From Phlebopus portentosus (lineage: Eukaryota > Basidiomycota > Agaricomycetes > Boletales > Boletinellaceae): a DNA stretch of 64,000 nucleotides. The stretch is taken from positions 1,240,001-1,304,000 of the forward strand of contig JAYXKI010000012.1 in the NCBI GenBank assembly GCA_037892935.1, in the 5' to 3' direction. A program made the translations under genes and the position numbers. This document shows, piece after piece, positions 34,398 through 45,586 of the stretch; position 1 is the stretch's first letter, and every line of letters begins with the position of its first letter. The notes under the pieces were generated by a model. That model made no database searches and was not told the origin of the DNA. It saw only the letters and a list, made by a program, of their open reading frames with translations.

Positions 34398-36928
34398 CTA
34401 GAGTGTAGCCTCAGGTCTATTCCTTCGAGTGATTTGACAGTTCCTTAGGAATCTAAGCTCTCTTTTCGATAACTTTTTGGGATTGGGAGGCGGCGGGATC
34501 ACATTTTGTGCCTGGCCATTTACCTGAGGGTCAGTCGGAGGCGAGTCATCTTGCGGAATAGGAGATAACTGCGGCGCAGGGGCATTGCGAGCCCAAGTCG
34601 GTAGTGGCTTTACACAGCGCGCTGCAGGTTGCCGCGCTGCCGTCGTGCGTACGTGTGGAACGGCCGGCACTGCTTGTTGGAAGTTTGGGGTCGCTAGCGG
34701 GGCAACCTGAGCCTGCCATTGCACAGGTATCGATGGCTGCGCTTGCATCGACATTTGCCAATCTGGCGCAGTATCTAGTTTGAGACGTTTGCCAGTCTCA
34801 AAAGAAACGACACCCGGATCCCCACCGGAAGGGGGGCACGACAGTGGCACGGATGATTGAGGAGCCTGAGGTAGGGCTGGTCCGGTGAAATCGACAGACA
34901 TGTCGTTATCATCGTTAGCCACTTCCTGAGGAGCGGAAAAGTTGCTGAAGGAAGAGTCTGCTCCCTCTGTAATGACATCATCCATGCTCACATCCGCCAG
35001 TTTGCCTGCGTCACTTTCTTTCGACGTATGATGACTTTCTGAGCTCGTCTGAGCTGGCCACCGTTGGCTAGCTTGTTCACCGACAGGGTGTTCAAAGCTC
35101 TCCGACACATTGGCTGAAGGGATTGTATCTCCGTGCGAAGTTACAGGCAGATTGGGAGTATTGGTAGGGTGAGGCTCCGGAGTCGACTGGGAAGGCTTCG
35201 GCACGGGCTCGGGCTCAGGTTCAGGTTCAAGTATAGGTTGTTTCCACTTTCCCTTCTCTTCCCGGGTGTACCGTCGCTTCGAGTTGCCTTCGTCGGCATC
35301 CTCATCGTCGACATCTTCGACAGTAGTTCTGTACTTTCTTTTTGGTCCTTCTTCCTCTTCTGCAGGCATCGCAGTGCCTTCGCGTCTCTCCTCGTGATTG
35401 GCGCTCTGCTGAGACTCCTCCAGTTTCCCTGAAGTTGTTGTAGACTGGACAGTACGTTTTCTTCTGAACAACAGTCCGAAAAGAGGTTTCCAGTTTCCAG
35501 GAAGGTCTACCTTCTCGATGTCCAAGTCCGGCTTCAAAAGCTCCCGCAATACGAGCTCCTGCTTTTCCGGCGACGCATATCTCGCAACCTCTTTCCCAAA
35601 CGGTCCTTCCAAGCGTCTACATCGGTTGTCCTCCCACCAGTCGTACCGCCTAGTCTCGTCGCGGCCCACCTGCCAACCATCTTGGAAGGCATCTACTGTC
35701 TCCTTATCTGGTGGATCATAAAAGACACCGAGAACGTTTTCTCCGCTCGCAGAAACGTTAGGGGCATTCATGTTGTCAACCAATCCTTTCCCGAGCTGAT
35801 AACGGGCATGCCTCCAGGCCATTACCTCGCTGAGCTCGATCCAGCCGTGATAAACCATGTACAGCAATGCATGGGACGGACAATAGTGAGTGAGTTCGTA
35901 ATCATCCATGTCTTTATCTTTTACCATTCGCCGTACGAGATAGAACCACTGCAGCGAGTTCTCAAGCCACGGTGGTCGCTCAGGCTGTGTTCGGGGAGGA
36001 TCGTTTTTGGGTGGCGGAGTTTCAGGTCCACGACCGCTGTCAGGGGATTTAGGAGGATGAGGTTTCCTAGGTAGCGAAGGCCCAGGTGAACTCTTAGGCT
36101 TTGTCTTGCGAGATCTTTTCTTCCTTGGCTTTTTGTCTCCATTTTTTGACGCTTCACCAGAGGATGATTGCGGATGCCCCTCTGCCGTGGCCTTCTATTG
36201 GTGTTGTTTGTTAAAAGAAAGCGCCGGGATCACTTTATACGCACCTTTCGGATTCGGTCCTTCTGTTTGGGACTCAGCGGTACAGGCTTCCGATCCGCAG
36301 ATCTAGCTCTGTGCGTTGATTTGCGGCCAGAATTCGACGACGTTGCAGATTGGCGCTGCGGGGCTTGCTGCACGACTGGCGTCGCCCCAGATTCGACGGG
36401 CTCTACTTGTTGAAGCTGAGGCTCGTGACAGGACTCATGACTTGACGCCGGGGATTGAGTTTCGTTTTGGCTCTCAGCCACCTGAGGGAGTGTCGCAGGC
36501 GCTGCCGGCGTATGCTCGACCTGGGTGCTTGAAGCCACGGAGGGTAGGGAGAGACTCTGTCGCACGGGAATTTCCTGATCATTCGACCTGGGAATTTCCT
36601 GATCGTTCGACCTGGCACTAGGCGATCGGAACGGTGCGTGCTGAGCCTCCAGGTCAGGATTCCGGCACACTGCTCGATCGTGTGTTATCTTATGCAAGAG
36701 CCTCTTGCACTTGACATTTATAGTTTTGAGGACCTTCAGCATCATTTTGCGCTCGTGTAGGCCCTTGAGGAAAGACTCAGTATGACATACGCGGGCTACG
36801 AGATTCAAAAAGGAAGGACCATATACCTTAGAACACAGAGAGGATGCGGGAGTTAGTCGGGTTGTACTTGGGAGGCTCGGTGGTATAGGGAGGAAGTGAA
36901 GAACAGTTACGAGCCACGAAGAGCACAA
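34398..36928 (-). CDS. DGW-family orphan protein, basic N-terminal half (copy 4)
   Basis: Exons 36928-36245 and 36194-34398 are joined by a GT-AG intron of 50 bp, giving up to 826 residues. A further 63-bp in-frame stretch starting GTATAT (about 36832-36770) may be an intron, which would shorten the protein by 21 residues. The N-terminus holds MLKVLKTINVKCKRLLHKIT, shared with copy 1, and a direct duplication of RSNDQEIP. A strongly basic run, KKPRKKRSRKTKPK, precedes the conserved domain: LQWFYLVRRMVKDKDMDDY, YMVYHGWIELSEVMAWRHAR, FQDGWQV, GPFGKEVARYASPEKQE. After RRKR the tail is disordered, rich in Pro, Ser and Gln, and ends in basic sequence (KLSKRELRFLRNCQITRRNR). The two basic blocks suggest a nuclear protein (inference). 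Function unknown. Confidence 0.75.
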
Positions 36929-38050
36929 AGGCTCTTATACGGACAAAGAGATTGCTCGAGAGTTCCAAGCCACTATCGATCCAAGCCACCAACCCCTCTT
37001 AACCTTTTACCACTATGTTCTCCGCAATGCGCGTCCCCAGCTGACTTCCTCCATGGTTTTCATGATAATGGTGTACGATTGAAGGGCCAAGATGGAGATG
37101 GTGGTTTTATAGTGTGCAGTCGAGCACCACGCCGTGGACGTGGTAAACCTGACACGAGGCGCCACGAGGTTTTGGCCATGGCACATAAAGGTCAGGCCTC
37201 GCGATACACAACAGCGCACAGCCTGCCCTACTAATCTCCGACGATGAAATGATAGTTCGATACATTGAGACAAGCTGGTGTTTACGGTCCTCTGTGTACA
37301 ATCACGGTGGATGGGGTCAAGTCATTTCAGACGCGACTTGCTCATCACTCCATGTGACTATATATGTAACTCGGCTCTTGCGTTGTCTCTTTGCAATTAC
37401 ATTACCTCCCGACCAGCTGTCTTTTGTTGGAACTCATTGATGTCCTTGAAGCAAGACAAAACTTCCGGCAGTTTCTGCCATTATCTGTGGTAATCTTTAA
37501 AACTGCAAATCACTGGTCTTTCAATCGTGCATATAATAGTTGAGTCGCAAAAGGAGGCATCTATATATTCTCAAGGTAAGTTCCTGGACCTATCTGTTCA
37601 CCTTTGGGACCGAAACAAATGCGTTCGACCGTTCAGACTGTGCTCAACGTACGAAGCAAGGAAATCCCGGTGACAAACACCAATCGCCTAGACAGGACCC
37701 AATGACTTCTCACCTATGACGTACACTATGTAGTAGATGAAGACTTCGCCCCATAGTCATGATTGCGAAAAGCTGAGAAGACTGCTTAAGACTACTTGAC
37801 GACAGATTCATGGGTATGTGATTCACAGGGTACAGATGTCACCAACATGAAAGCGTGATGGACCGTGAAAAACTCTACTACAACTTTAGCACTGACAAAC
37901 ACGTACAACTCGTGAAATATAGGGAAAACCATTTGAGCCAACCGATCATTGGGCTTTCGACTACAGGACCGACATACTTACAAGAAATGCTAAGTAGATG
38001 CGAAGAACACAGTGGAGAAACGGACGTACTCGCATGCAACACATTGGACT
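36929..38050. other. Gene-free region between DGW copy 4 and the F-box gene
   Basis: 1.1 kb with no coding-like frame. The left part is the presumed promoter of DGW copy 4; the right part is the 3' flank of the F-box gene. Confidence 0.4.
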
Positions 38051-39829
38051 CTAATTCGGCAGACGCATATCAGCTCGGCTCTGCGCTCTGCGCTTTGCGA
38101 GGACAGCTTGTACCCTGCGGAATCCTTTGACCCGTTTATACACTTCCGACCATTTTGCCTTGCGATCCTCCATCTCTTTTACATCTTCTGCGTGATTCTC
38201 GTTTCCTTCCGGGGTGGATCCGAGTGGGAGACACTCCTCATCCAAGGCATCCGTGATCAGTTTTGCGCTCGACGGGATCATATGGTTGAGGTACAGAGCC
38301 GTGTCATCGACAGATGACATTGGAGATGCGCTGAGGGAAAGGACGTCTAGACTATCAAGCTCGTAGGTTTCCGCCGAGGATAAGAGCGCATCGACGGTCT
38401 CGTCGGGCCAAGTTGAAGCGTTGATCTGCAGGTGTAGGTTGGTCAAGCGACTATGGTTCAATCTGTCACGATAAAAATGCGCGAGTCGATGCAGGACCTT
38501 GAGTGTCAAAGCCGGATGTTCCGTGGTAGTCGGAATACAGATAAGTTTCAGTGCAATGAGATTCGGCAGGGCACCGACAAGTTCCATAAAGTCGTCATCA
38601 GTCATGTCGCTAGAACGATAGTAGACGATGTGAAGGCTTTTGAGTTGTTGAAAGCCCTTCAGCAGCTCCAACATGGTCCTAGGAAGAGATGGAATTGACC
38701 CTAAGCTCCATTCGAAGAAGCTTGCAAAAGCAGGGCGATCCAATTTGTCTTGCCTAAGGCTTAGATGTTCAAGAGCCGGGCAAGTTGACTGCAGATTTTG
38801 GATAAACGTCTCCAGCGCAAGCTCGGTAAAGTCTACAACGGATACGGTTAATGCCGTCAGAGCATGCTTGTTTGTGATAGCATCGAGGAGCTGATCAATA
38901 CCACGTATTCTGCCACGAATAATCTCGAGTGATGTTAAGCTCGGAAACGGGTTTTCAACGCTGCACCACCACGCGAAATTCTTACTCCGTTTCTTTAAGG
39001 CCAATCCCAAGCTCAAAGTCCTGAGTTTTGGCAACTTTGCAATCATCCCAATATCCGAGCTTGTCATTTCATAATGCAACGAGAGTATGACAAGGTTGGG
39101 AAGCAAGAGCAAGGTATCCTTTAGCCTCGTCCGGAAAAGATAAGTAGAGATTGCTTGGGTCTGTACGGGTGGTATTTCAACGTGCAATGACGAAAGATAA
39201 GGAGTGCGAGTAGGTAGTTCCGAAATGAAGTCCGCAATGCTCTCATCTTTGTTGACGTCAGGAGAAATCGCGAGATCTGATAAATTGGCGTGCAAGAATA
39301 TCCTGCTAAATTTGATCCAATTGTCGGTCGAAGACCGATCCGCCTGCCACAGAACCTTCTTCAGCCTAGGGAAGAGAGCAATTCCAGGACGAGAAAATGA
39401 TATCTCCCATATCAATAGGTCCGGAATGGAACACGTGGCTTCAAGAGTATTCACTCGTTTGGAGTAATGAAGAAATCGGTCCCAGTGAGCGATGCTTATG
39501 TTGCCTATCGACTATATACCATACATCAGCAGTTCAGATAATTTGATCACGATCTATGCACATCTCACCCATTCTAGTTCCCCATCTTGCTTATGAGTCT
39601 TTGCAATGGAAGGGAATATATGTAGCAAGTCATCAAACGATGAGTGCGACCATAGTCCATTCAGAGCCAAATCGCTCCAGGATCGACATACGACGGCGCA
39701 GTTGATCATATCTTGTCTGTCAAGCACATCGAGGCAAACGATACGTTCAAGGATGTCATAAGTGTTCAGTACCTGTCTTGCTGCGGATAGCAAAGTCGGG
39801 AAAGATTGCGGTGATGCCACTGGTTCCAT
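38051..39829 (-). CDS. F-box-like protein with leucine-rich C-terminal region (intact copy)
   Basis: Two exons, 39829-39569 and 39511-38051, joined in phase 0 by a GT-AG intron of 57 bp, give 573 residues. An ATG 15 bp upstream (39844) is in frame and equally possible. Residues 20-55 (YDILERIVCLDVLDRQDMIN, then CAVVCRSWSDLALNGLW) have the F-box form seen in many basidiomycete proteins; such proteins usually recruit substrates to an SCF ubiquitin ligase. The rest has irregular leucine-rich segments (LPNLVILSLHYE, LPKLRTLSLGLALK, CPALEHLSLRQDKL), as in F-box/LRR proteins. A decayed paralogue lies just upstream in the same orientation. The substrate is unknown. Confidence 0.82.
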
Positions 39830-40341
39830 GTTGGCGGTAAACATGACTCGAATGCGACAGATCGATATTGTAGAGTGAAGTCGATATCTCCGGGTCGTTG
39901 ATACCGTAACTGTCACGTCTCCGTGACAGTATCACACTTTATTAACTTCAGGTTGAGTCGATACGAGTATTCGGATTTTGATATATACTATAAGACTGAT
40001 CGTATCTGGCCCTTGCGCACTTTCACACATTTATCGGAACTCCAGACTGGTACTCGAGCAATTCTTTGCAATATTTAGTGGCGCGAATTACTTATCATCT
40101 GTTTCCAGCAACTTGAAAACTCGAATATCCCGGGCTTTTTCACCAGTATAGACTGCACATAGCGGAAGTACTCCCCTTCATTTCGAACAAAACAAGAGGA
40201 AGAGTTTGAGGAAGAGCTCGTTGGCCATTACACATACCGACATTATCTCGATTTGAACAGAGGATTCATAACTATGCAATACATCTATGTACAAGAAAGT
40301 ACGCAAGTCAGCCTCAGAATGTCGGTCTTCGTGTCGTCCAT
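39830..40341. other. Intergenic region between the two F-box copies
   Basis: 512 bp; 5' flank of the intact F-box gene and 3' flank of the decayed copy. No gene seen. Confidence 0.4.
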
Positions 40342-42103
40342 TCAGTAGCAAGATGTATTGCATCCTTTTGAAGTTCTTCGGGCTGAAATTATAGATTGTA
40401 GTCTCCGAAGAATTCTGAGTTGTGTGGACACTTGAAACCAATTTCTCTCTCTCCTACTCATCTCCGCCACATCTGCGGAATGATTCTCGTTTTCCTCCGA
40501 GGATCCTAAAGGAAGACTCAAGTTGTCCACATTGTCGATATAAAACTCCGCACTCGGCGGGATGAACTGACTGAGATATAATGCGACGTTGTCTGCGGAT
40601 GCTATTGGAGACGACGAGCTGATCGTCATAGTGTGCAAACTCTTGATGTCAACGAAGTCCCAAGACAACAGAAAAGTACCAACGGCATGATCAGGTCAGG
40701 CTTGGGCGTCGACTTGAAGCTGAAGCTTCGAAATGCCTGAAAAGTTTGATCGACAACGATAAAATTCTGACAGCCGATGCAGAACTCTGAGCGTCAGACC
40801 CGGTCGTTCCGTTGTAGCGGGTATACAGCGGAGTCCTATCTCGGTCAACTTGGAAGGGCTTCAGCGAACGTCATGAAATCGTCGTCGGTCATTTGGCTGG
40901 GACGATAATATGTGATACGAAGGTGCTCCAGTCGGCGGAAGCTTCGTAGTTGCCCTAATGTATCTCTCGTTATAGTCGGGAGCCTTGCCAGACCCGACTC
41001 AGAAAATTCGACGGCCATCAGTCGATCCAGGACATCTTGAAAAACGACAGAGTGCTCGAGATCTGGACACCGGAAGGCAACGTCCTGGGTGAGCGTTTCC
41101 AGAGCCTCTTCAGTGTAATCCACAATAGATACGTTCAACCCGGTTAAGGCTCCTCTTCCCGAGACGATACGGATGAATTGACTAAAGTTATCGGCGAAGA
41201 CCCGAAACATCTCGAAGGTTGTCAAACTTGGAAATGGATCTTCATTATTCTTCAAAAAACCCATGTTCCTTCGATTAGAATCCAACAGCATTGTCAGACC
41301 AAATAGGTGCGGTATCGAAGCAATGTACGTCATTAATTGCGATCCAATCAATGGGTTTGACAATGAGAGGTGAGTCAGGCGAGGAAATAGGGAAACAACG
41401 TTTTGCAAACCCAACTTCGCAACTTGACCATCCGATGCTGGCGCCATCACTTGGATCGATACGAGTGATACATTGGGAGAACTTACGGGTATCTCTTCAA
41501 GGAAGGCACAGGTGTCCTCTACCTTTTTGATCCCCCGGGGAAGTGATATGTGAAGTCCTGCCAATCCTTCATGCAGAAAGATTCGACTAAATTTCACCCA
41601 GCCGTCTTCAGAATAATGATCCCCATGACTCCACGACAACTTTTGCAGAGAGCGACGACAGGACGAGAAAATGCCATTTCTGATAGGAAGGAGACGGAAA
41701 GATAATCAAGTTGTGATATAGAAAGACTGGCCTCGAGAGTCCTTATTCTAGTCGAGTAGTAAAGGAAACGAGCCCAATCGGAGGCTCGTAAAGCACCCGT
41801 TACTGACTGATTGATTCTGTTAGAAAGAGACAAGTAATGATACACGCTTATTTCACGCACCCATTCAGTCCTTCCTTTGACCCTCGCTTTCATCAACGAA
41901 GGAAATATGACGAGCGAATTATGAAAGGTCACGGATGACCATAATCTGTTCAAAGCCGCATCGCTCCAGGACCTGCAGACAACCGCACAATTGAGAAGAT
42001 CTTGATTGTGAAGCTCGGAACTGAGAAAGATGCGTTCCAACAGCTCATAGGTCGAGCACGCTGCTGCTGAGGCACGTAAGTCATTGCATGATGTAATGTC
42101 CAT
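40342..42103 (-). pseudogene. Decayed paralogue of the F-box/LRR gene
   Basis: The start at 42103 opens an F-box-like segment (TYELLERIFLSSELHNQDLL, CAVVCRSWSDAALNRLW) like the intact neighbour. A 54-bp intron-like stretch (GTGCGT...AATCAG) sits at the position of the intact gene's intron. Similarity then continues to the C-terminus only if the frame changes near 41645 (after SRPVVAL) and again near 40855 (after EALPS). In addition, TGA at 40698-40696 replaces the Trp codon of the intact copy (STWPDETV against QA-stop-PDHAV). Three independent lesions make this a pseudogene. The remaining similarity is spread over the full length, so it arose as a complete tandem duplicate. Confidence 0.85.
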
Positions 42104-42269
42104 GTTCAAGGCGTCTCGTCTACACACGCTTGAAACAGGAACTCTTACTTTTGATATAAGTGACGTGACGGACGCGATGTCACAGAGTAATTTGTAACTT
42201 TCGCTCTTTGACACGCGTCTGTAAGTTGACCTCCTTCTACATCCTCCCTGCCCATCGAAATCTTCAGAC
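42104..42269. promoter_or_regulatory. Short bidirectional promoter region
   Basis: Only 166 bp separate the start of the decayed F-box copy (minus strand) from the SUMO-like start (plus strand). The control region of the SUMO-like gene must lie here or within the pseudogene (inference). Confidence 0.4.
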
Positions 42270-42883
42270 ATGCTCTTAAGCGACACTGAACAGAAACCGG
42301 ACATCAAGCCGGATGCCAACGAGAAGATCATGCTGATTGTTCGGCATGAAGAAAAAGGTGGGTGGCTGGCGGAATCTTGGTCGTCACGTTTGTATCTGAC
42401 TGGCGTTCCCGCAGAGATTAAGATCGCGCTGAAATCCAATCATGCAATGCAGAAACTTTTTGAGGCTGCCGGGGTGAGTAAACTCCAACCTATCGACAGA
42501 ATCATCGAGGATTGACCACTCACCTGTTTACTTTCTTCACAGAAAGCCTTCCAAATGGATTACAGTATGCATGCGCATTACAGCTCTGTCCGGTATGCTT
42601 ATCCAGGAAAATAAACAGAGACGTTGAAGTTTTACTACAACGACAAACGATTGAGACCTGATGACTCGGTTGCCTCGGTGCGTGGCTCGATAATCAAATC
42701 CCCTCTTTCTTCCTCCTAATCGAGGTATGTCTTACCGCGTCTCGCATATTTAGATGGAAATGGAGGACGGTGATGAGATTTCCGCGTTCCTGGAGCAGGT
42801 GTGTCACTTTTTTTGATGCCATATACAACCCATATCTAAATTCTTCGTATGGCTTACAGCTGGGTGGCTCGTCCGCGTTGTGA
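42270..42883 (+). CDS. Small ubiquitin-like modifier (SUMO/Smt3-like)
   Basis: Six exons, 42270-42357, 42415-42473, 42543-42564, 42619-42677, 42754-42798 and 42860-42883, give 98 residues; all phases close. Two exons are only 22 and 24 nt long. SUMO is conjugated to Lys of target proteins after its C-terminus is trimmed to Gly-Gly. Seen here: an N-terminal tail with a DIKPD site, the beta-grasp fold pattern KIMLIVRHE, LKFYYNDKRLRPDDSV, MEMEDGDEISAFLEQLGG, and four residues (SSAL) after the di-Gly that a Ulp protease would remove. The first loop is shorter than in typical fungal SUMO, and the sequence is divergent (VRHEEKEIKIALKS), so this may be a second, diverged SUMO gene. Confidence 0.85.
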
Positions 42884-43579
42884 TGTTATGCCGATGCACG
42901 CTTCTTTCTTTCTTCCCAGATGCGAGGCTAGACAGGATATTGAATTTGTATTATCACCTCACTCGGAGTCCCATTGCATTCGCTTATAGGTTCTTGTCAG
43001 TTTTACTGGCTAATATACTCGTGATTCAGTACGACTAAGCTGCGATTCTCGTGTGTCGTGATTTATCATTCAAGTCTGGCATAACACCCGTCTGCAGTAT
43101 CAGAACAGGCTTTAGAATACCTCCAGTTGCTGGTGTCTGCCTTACATCTTACTAAAAGCAGTTTAAAGAATGAGACTTTCCGGATGGTCATCATCGATTT
43201 CATATCGTTGCCTGGTCTCGATGTAGCTCGGACAAATGGTAAACTCAACACTGATCTTATTATACGGCACATTGACAGACATCTTCCAACAGGCTACACA
43301 ACTTTGATTTATCTTCCACGCAAGCGAAGTACCTGACAGACCCTTAATTCCACAAGCTCAGGCCCCGAGGCTTCCATAAAAGACAATGCGCAGCGCTGCT
43401 GGTTAAGATGCTATTACAAGCCAGTGCACAAAATCAAATACGCGGCTCGCGCGCACACATAAAAGAGAGCAGGCATTCATCCACCTGGGGCGAAACACAG
43501 AGAATAAACAAACAAGTATATTAGACACGCTAGGCATAACCCATTCTTCGCGTCTCACTACGCGGTCTCACTACACTAG
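42884..43579. other. Intergenic region between the SUMO-like and secreted-protein genes
   Basis: About 700 bp; both neighbouring genes end here. No coding frame or RNA gene recognised. Confidence 0.4.
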
Positions 43580-44210
43580 TTAAGCCGAGGCGGACTCTGA
43601 AGCCGAGGCGGACTCTGAAGCCGAGGCGGACTCTGTCGGTGCACTGATCGAAGCATCGCTGAAGTCGGATGGCGTTCCAGAAGGTGGAGTATCAGAGAAC
43701 GAGCCAGTAGGAGCAGGGAAGTCGCTGAAACCACTGCCGCTGGGGAATGAGCTAGGGTCTGTTCCGTTTGCGCTGAAATCCGCTGGAGCCTGCCCGATGC
43801 CTTGTATTCCGCTCGGCTGAGGGAAGTCCGAGAAGTCAGAGCCAGAAGGCACAGCAGAGAGGCCGGAGCCAGATGGGTCGCCGCCAAATACACCAGGCCC
43901 ACCAAAACCGGAGACTCCGGAACCTGAGGGCGCTGGGCCATCGAAGGAAAAGCTGCCGGTAGGCGGCGTGAAGGTGAAAGATGCGTCGGTCGGGACATCA
44001 GACGGAAGGTCTGTGGGATCAGACAGGGATGCGGAGGAGTCGTCTGAAAACAAGACACAGTATATCAACATAAACATCTATGAAATCGAAAGAAAGGCAG
44101 AACATACCTTGACGCTTAACAAATTTGTTGCCCGAAAGAGGGCGCGCTACAGCAGTGCTCGCAGCGAGGAGCGCAGCAAAGAAAGTGAACGAGCGAGTAA
44201 GTTGAACCAT
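43580..44210 (-). CDS. Small secreted Ser/Gly/Pro/Phe-rich protein with a Kex2-type site
   Basis: Two exons, 44210-44108 and 44043-43580, joined by a GT-AG intron of 64 bp, give 188 residues. Residues 1-22 are a signal peptide (MVQLTRSFTFFAALLAASTA). A dibasic site (FVKRQ) follows at about residue 33 and fits Kex2 processing in the Golgi. The mature part is low-complexity with repeated PSGS, FSDFP and PTGSFS units, acidic and nearly free of Cys. The C-terminus is a tandem repeat of ESASAS. No enzyme domain was found. It could be a wall-associated or matrix protein; that is an inference from composition. Function unknown. Confidence 0.8.
43582..43635. repeat. Tandem repeat, three copies of 18 nt
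   Basis: Three identical copies of an 18-nt unit (AAGCCGAGGCGGACTCTG on the plus strand) start at 43582, 43600 and 43618. They encode the C-terminal ESASAS repeats of the secreted protein. Perfect identity suggests recent slippage. Confidence 0.95.
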
Positions 44211-45586
44211 ATTTTTTTGCTATCAACGGAAGCGACTTTGCGCAAGAGTGTGTTCAAGAAACGACTAATGGCAAAAGGTAATTTTGAAAAATGCTGAAGA
44301 CTTTAAAGCACTGGACTAGCAGTTGTTTGAAGAGATGAGAGTGTGTTGTTTTTGGTGAGGGAATAGATCACCATCTTGACCTCATATTTATACTTGACCC
44401 CACAAACTTGAAGCCGATGGTAAAGCGCGCGATCTTCGGCTGCCACCTCCCATTTCCAGCTGACCGGCCTCGTTGCGTGCTGCGCAGCTCCTCGTCTCAA
44501 TACCAACTGCTCGCGTGAGCACTGCAGTGCTGGTGGCCGTGGCGCTTGTCATTCTTGCACAAGAAAGAAGACAAATGTCGAGGAAAAAGGCTATGATCGG
44601 GAGAACTTCGAAACAAGGTAGCCAATAAGTACGGACGCCGCAGCAACCCCGTCAACACGGTCTTATATTCGCAGAAATATGTTTCGTTCTCCGAACTGTA
44701 CGGAAAGAAACAAAGAACTTATGAGCGCGGATTTGTCGTATTTGTAATTCTTGTTGACAAACAAAATTGCCTTCGTACGAAGAACACAGACCGAGGGTTC
44801 TCAATTCACGGTAAATCATCGCAGAGCTTCGGTTCCCGAAGCGCAGCAAATGGTAGCTGCGGAACAGGATTTGCTACATACATGGAGACGAGTGGATCGG
44901 GGTGAGAACCAACGGCGGCCGAATTCGATGAGGTGATCGACGGCGAATGTGGTTGCTAATCCCTAATTTTAGATTTACAAATAGATCACGGGTAAAAAAA
45001 GGTCGAGAATCTCGCGACTGAGACTGAGCTGAGCTCGACATTTCCAAGACGTCGCACGTCATATCATGAAAATTCCCTTGAGTGCATCCTCACTGGTTCA
45101 GGTTGTCTTTTATCTACTACACATATGTACACATACAGAACGAATAAATAAGCTATTCCACAACAGACGGGCAGACAGGAAGCGATTCGAATTAGCAAGC
45201 CATATCGTAATTTTCAGTCGGAAGAACACCGGTTCGGACGTGCGCTAGGAAATCCATATTGCGAGATGAAAAGAAGAAAATGACGCGAGAAAGTCGGATA
45301 ATGGAATCATGAATGTCTGGGAAGGGCGTGAGGAAAAGGAAAGACAGAATATGCCAGATTAGTACAAGTGTAAAATAATTCATTCGACGAATCCGCAGCT
45401 GGGTACGAGAGAAGGAGGCAGGGAAAGAGTCGATGTCGAAACAGCAGAGCGGAAAGCGAGAGGAAGTTCCATAGTTTGAAGTCCGAGCCATAGTTGTAGT
45501 TGGTAGTGTGCGATTCCGAAGTTTGCAATCTGTCCTTAATCCATGCGTCCACCTTTCGACCTTGAAGAGTTGTCCTTTTTGTTTGT
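44211..45586. other. Gene-free region between the secreted-protein gene and an F-box gene
   Basis: 1.4 kb. The left part is the promoter region of the secreted-protein gene; the right part is the 3' flank of the F-box gene. No frame with coding character. Confidence 0.4.

Noticed and set aside
44211..45250. Possible tRNA or small RNA in the gap beside the secreted-protein gene
   Set aside because: No A-box and B-box pair at suitable spacing and no cloverleaf could be recognised by eye.
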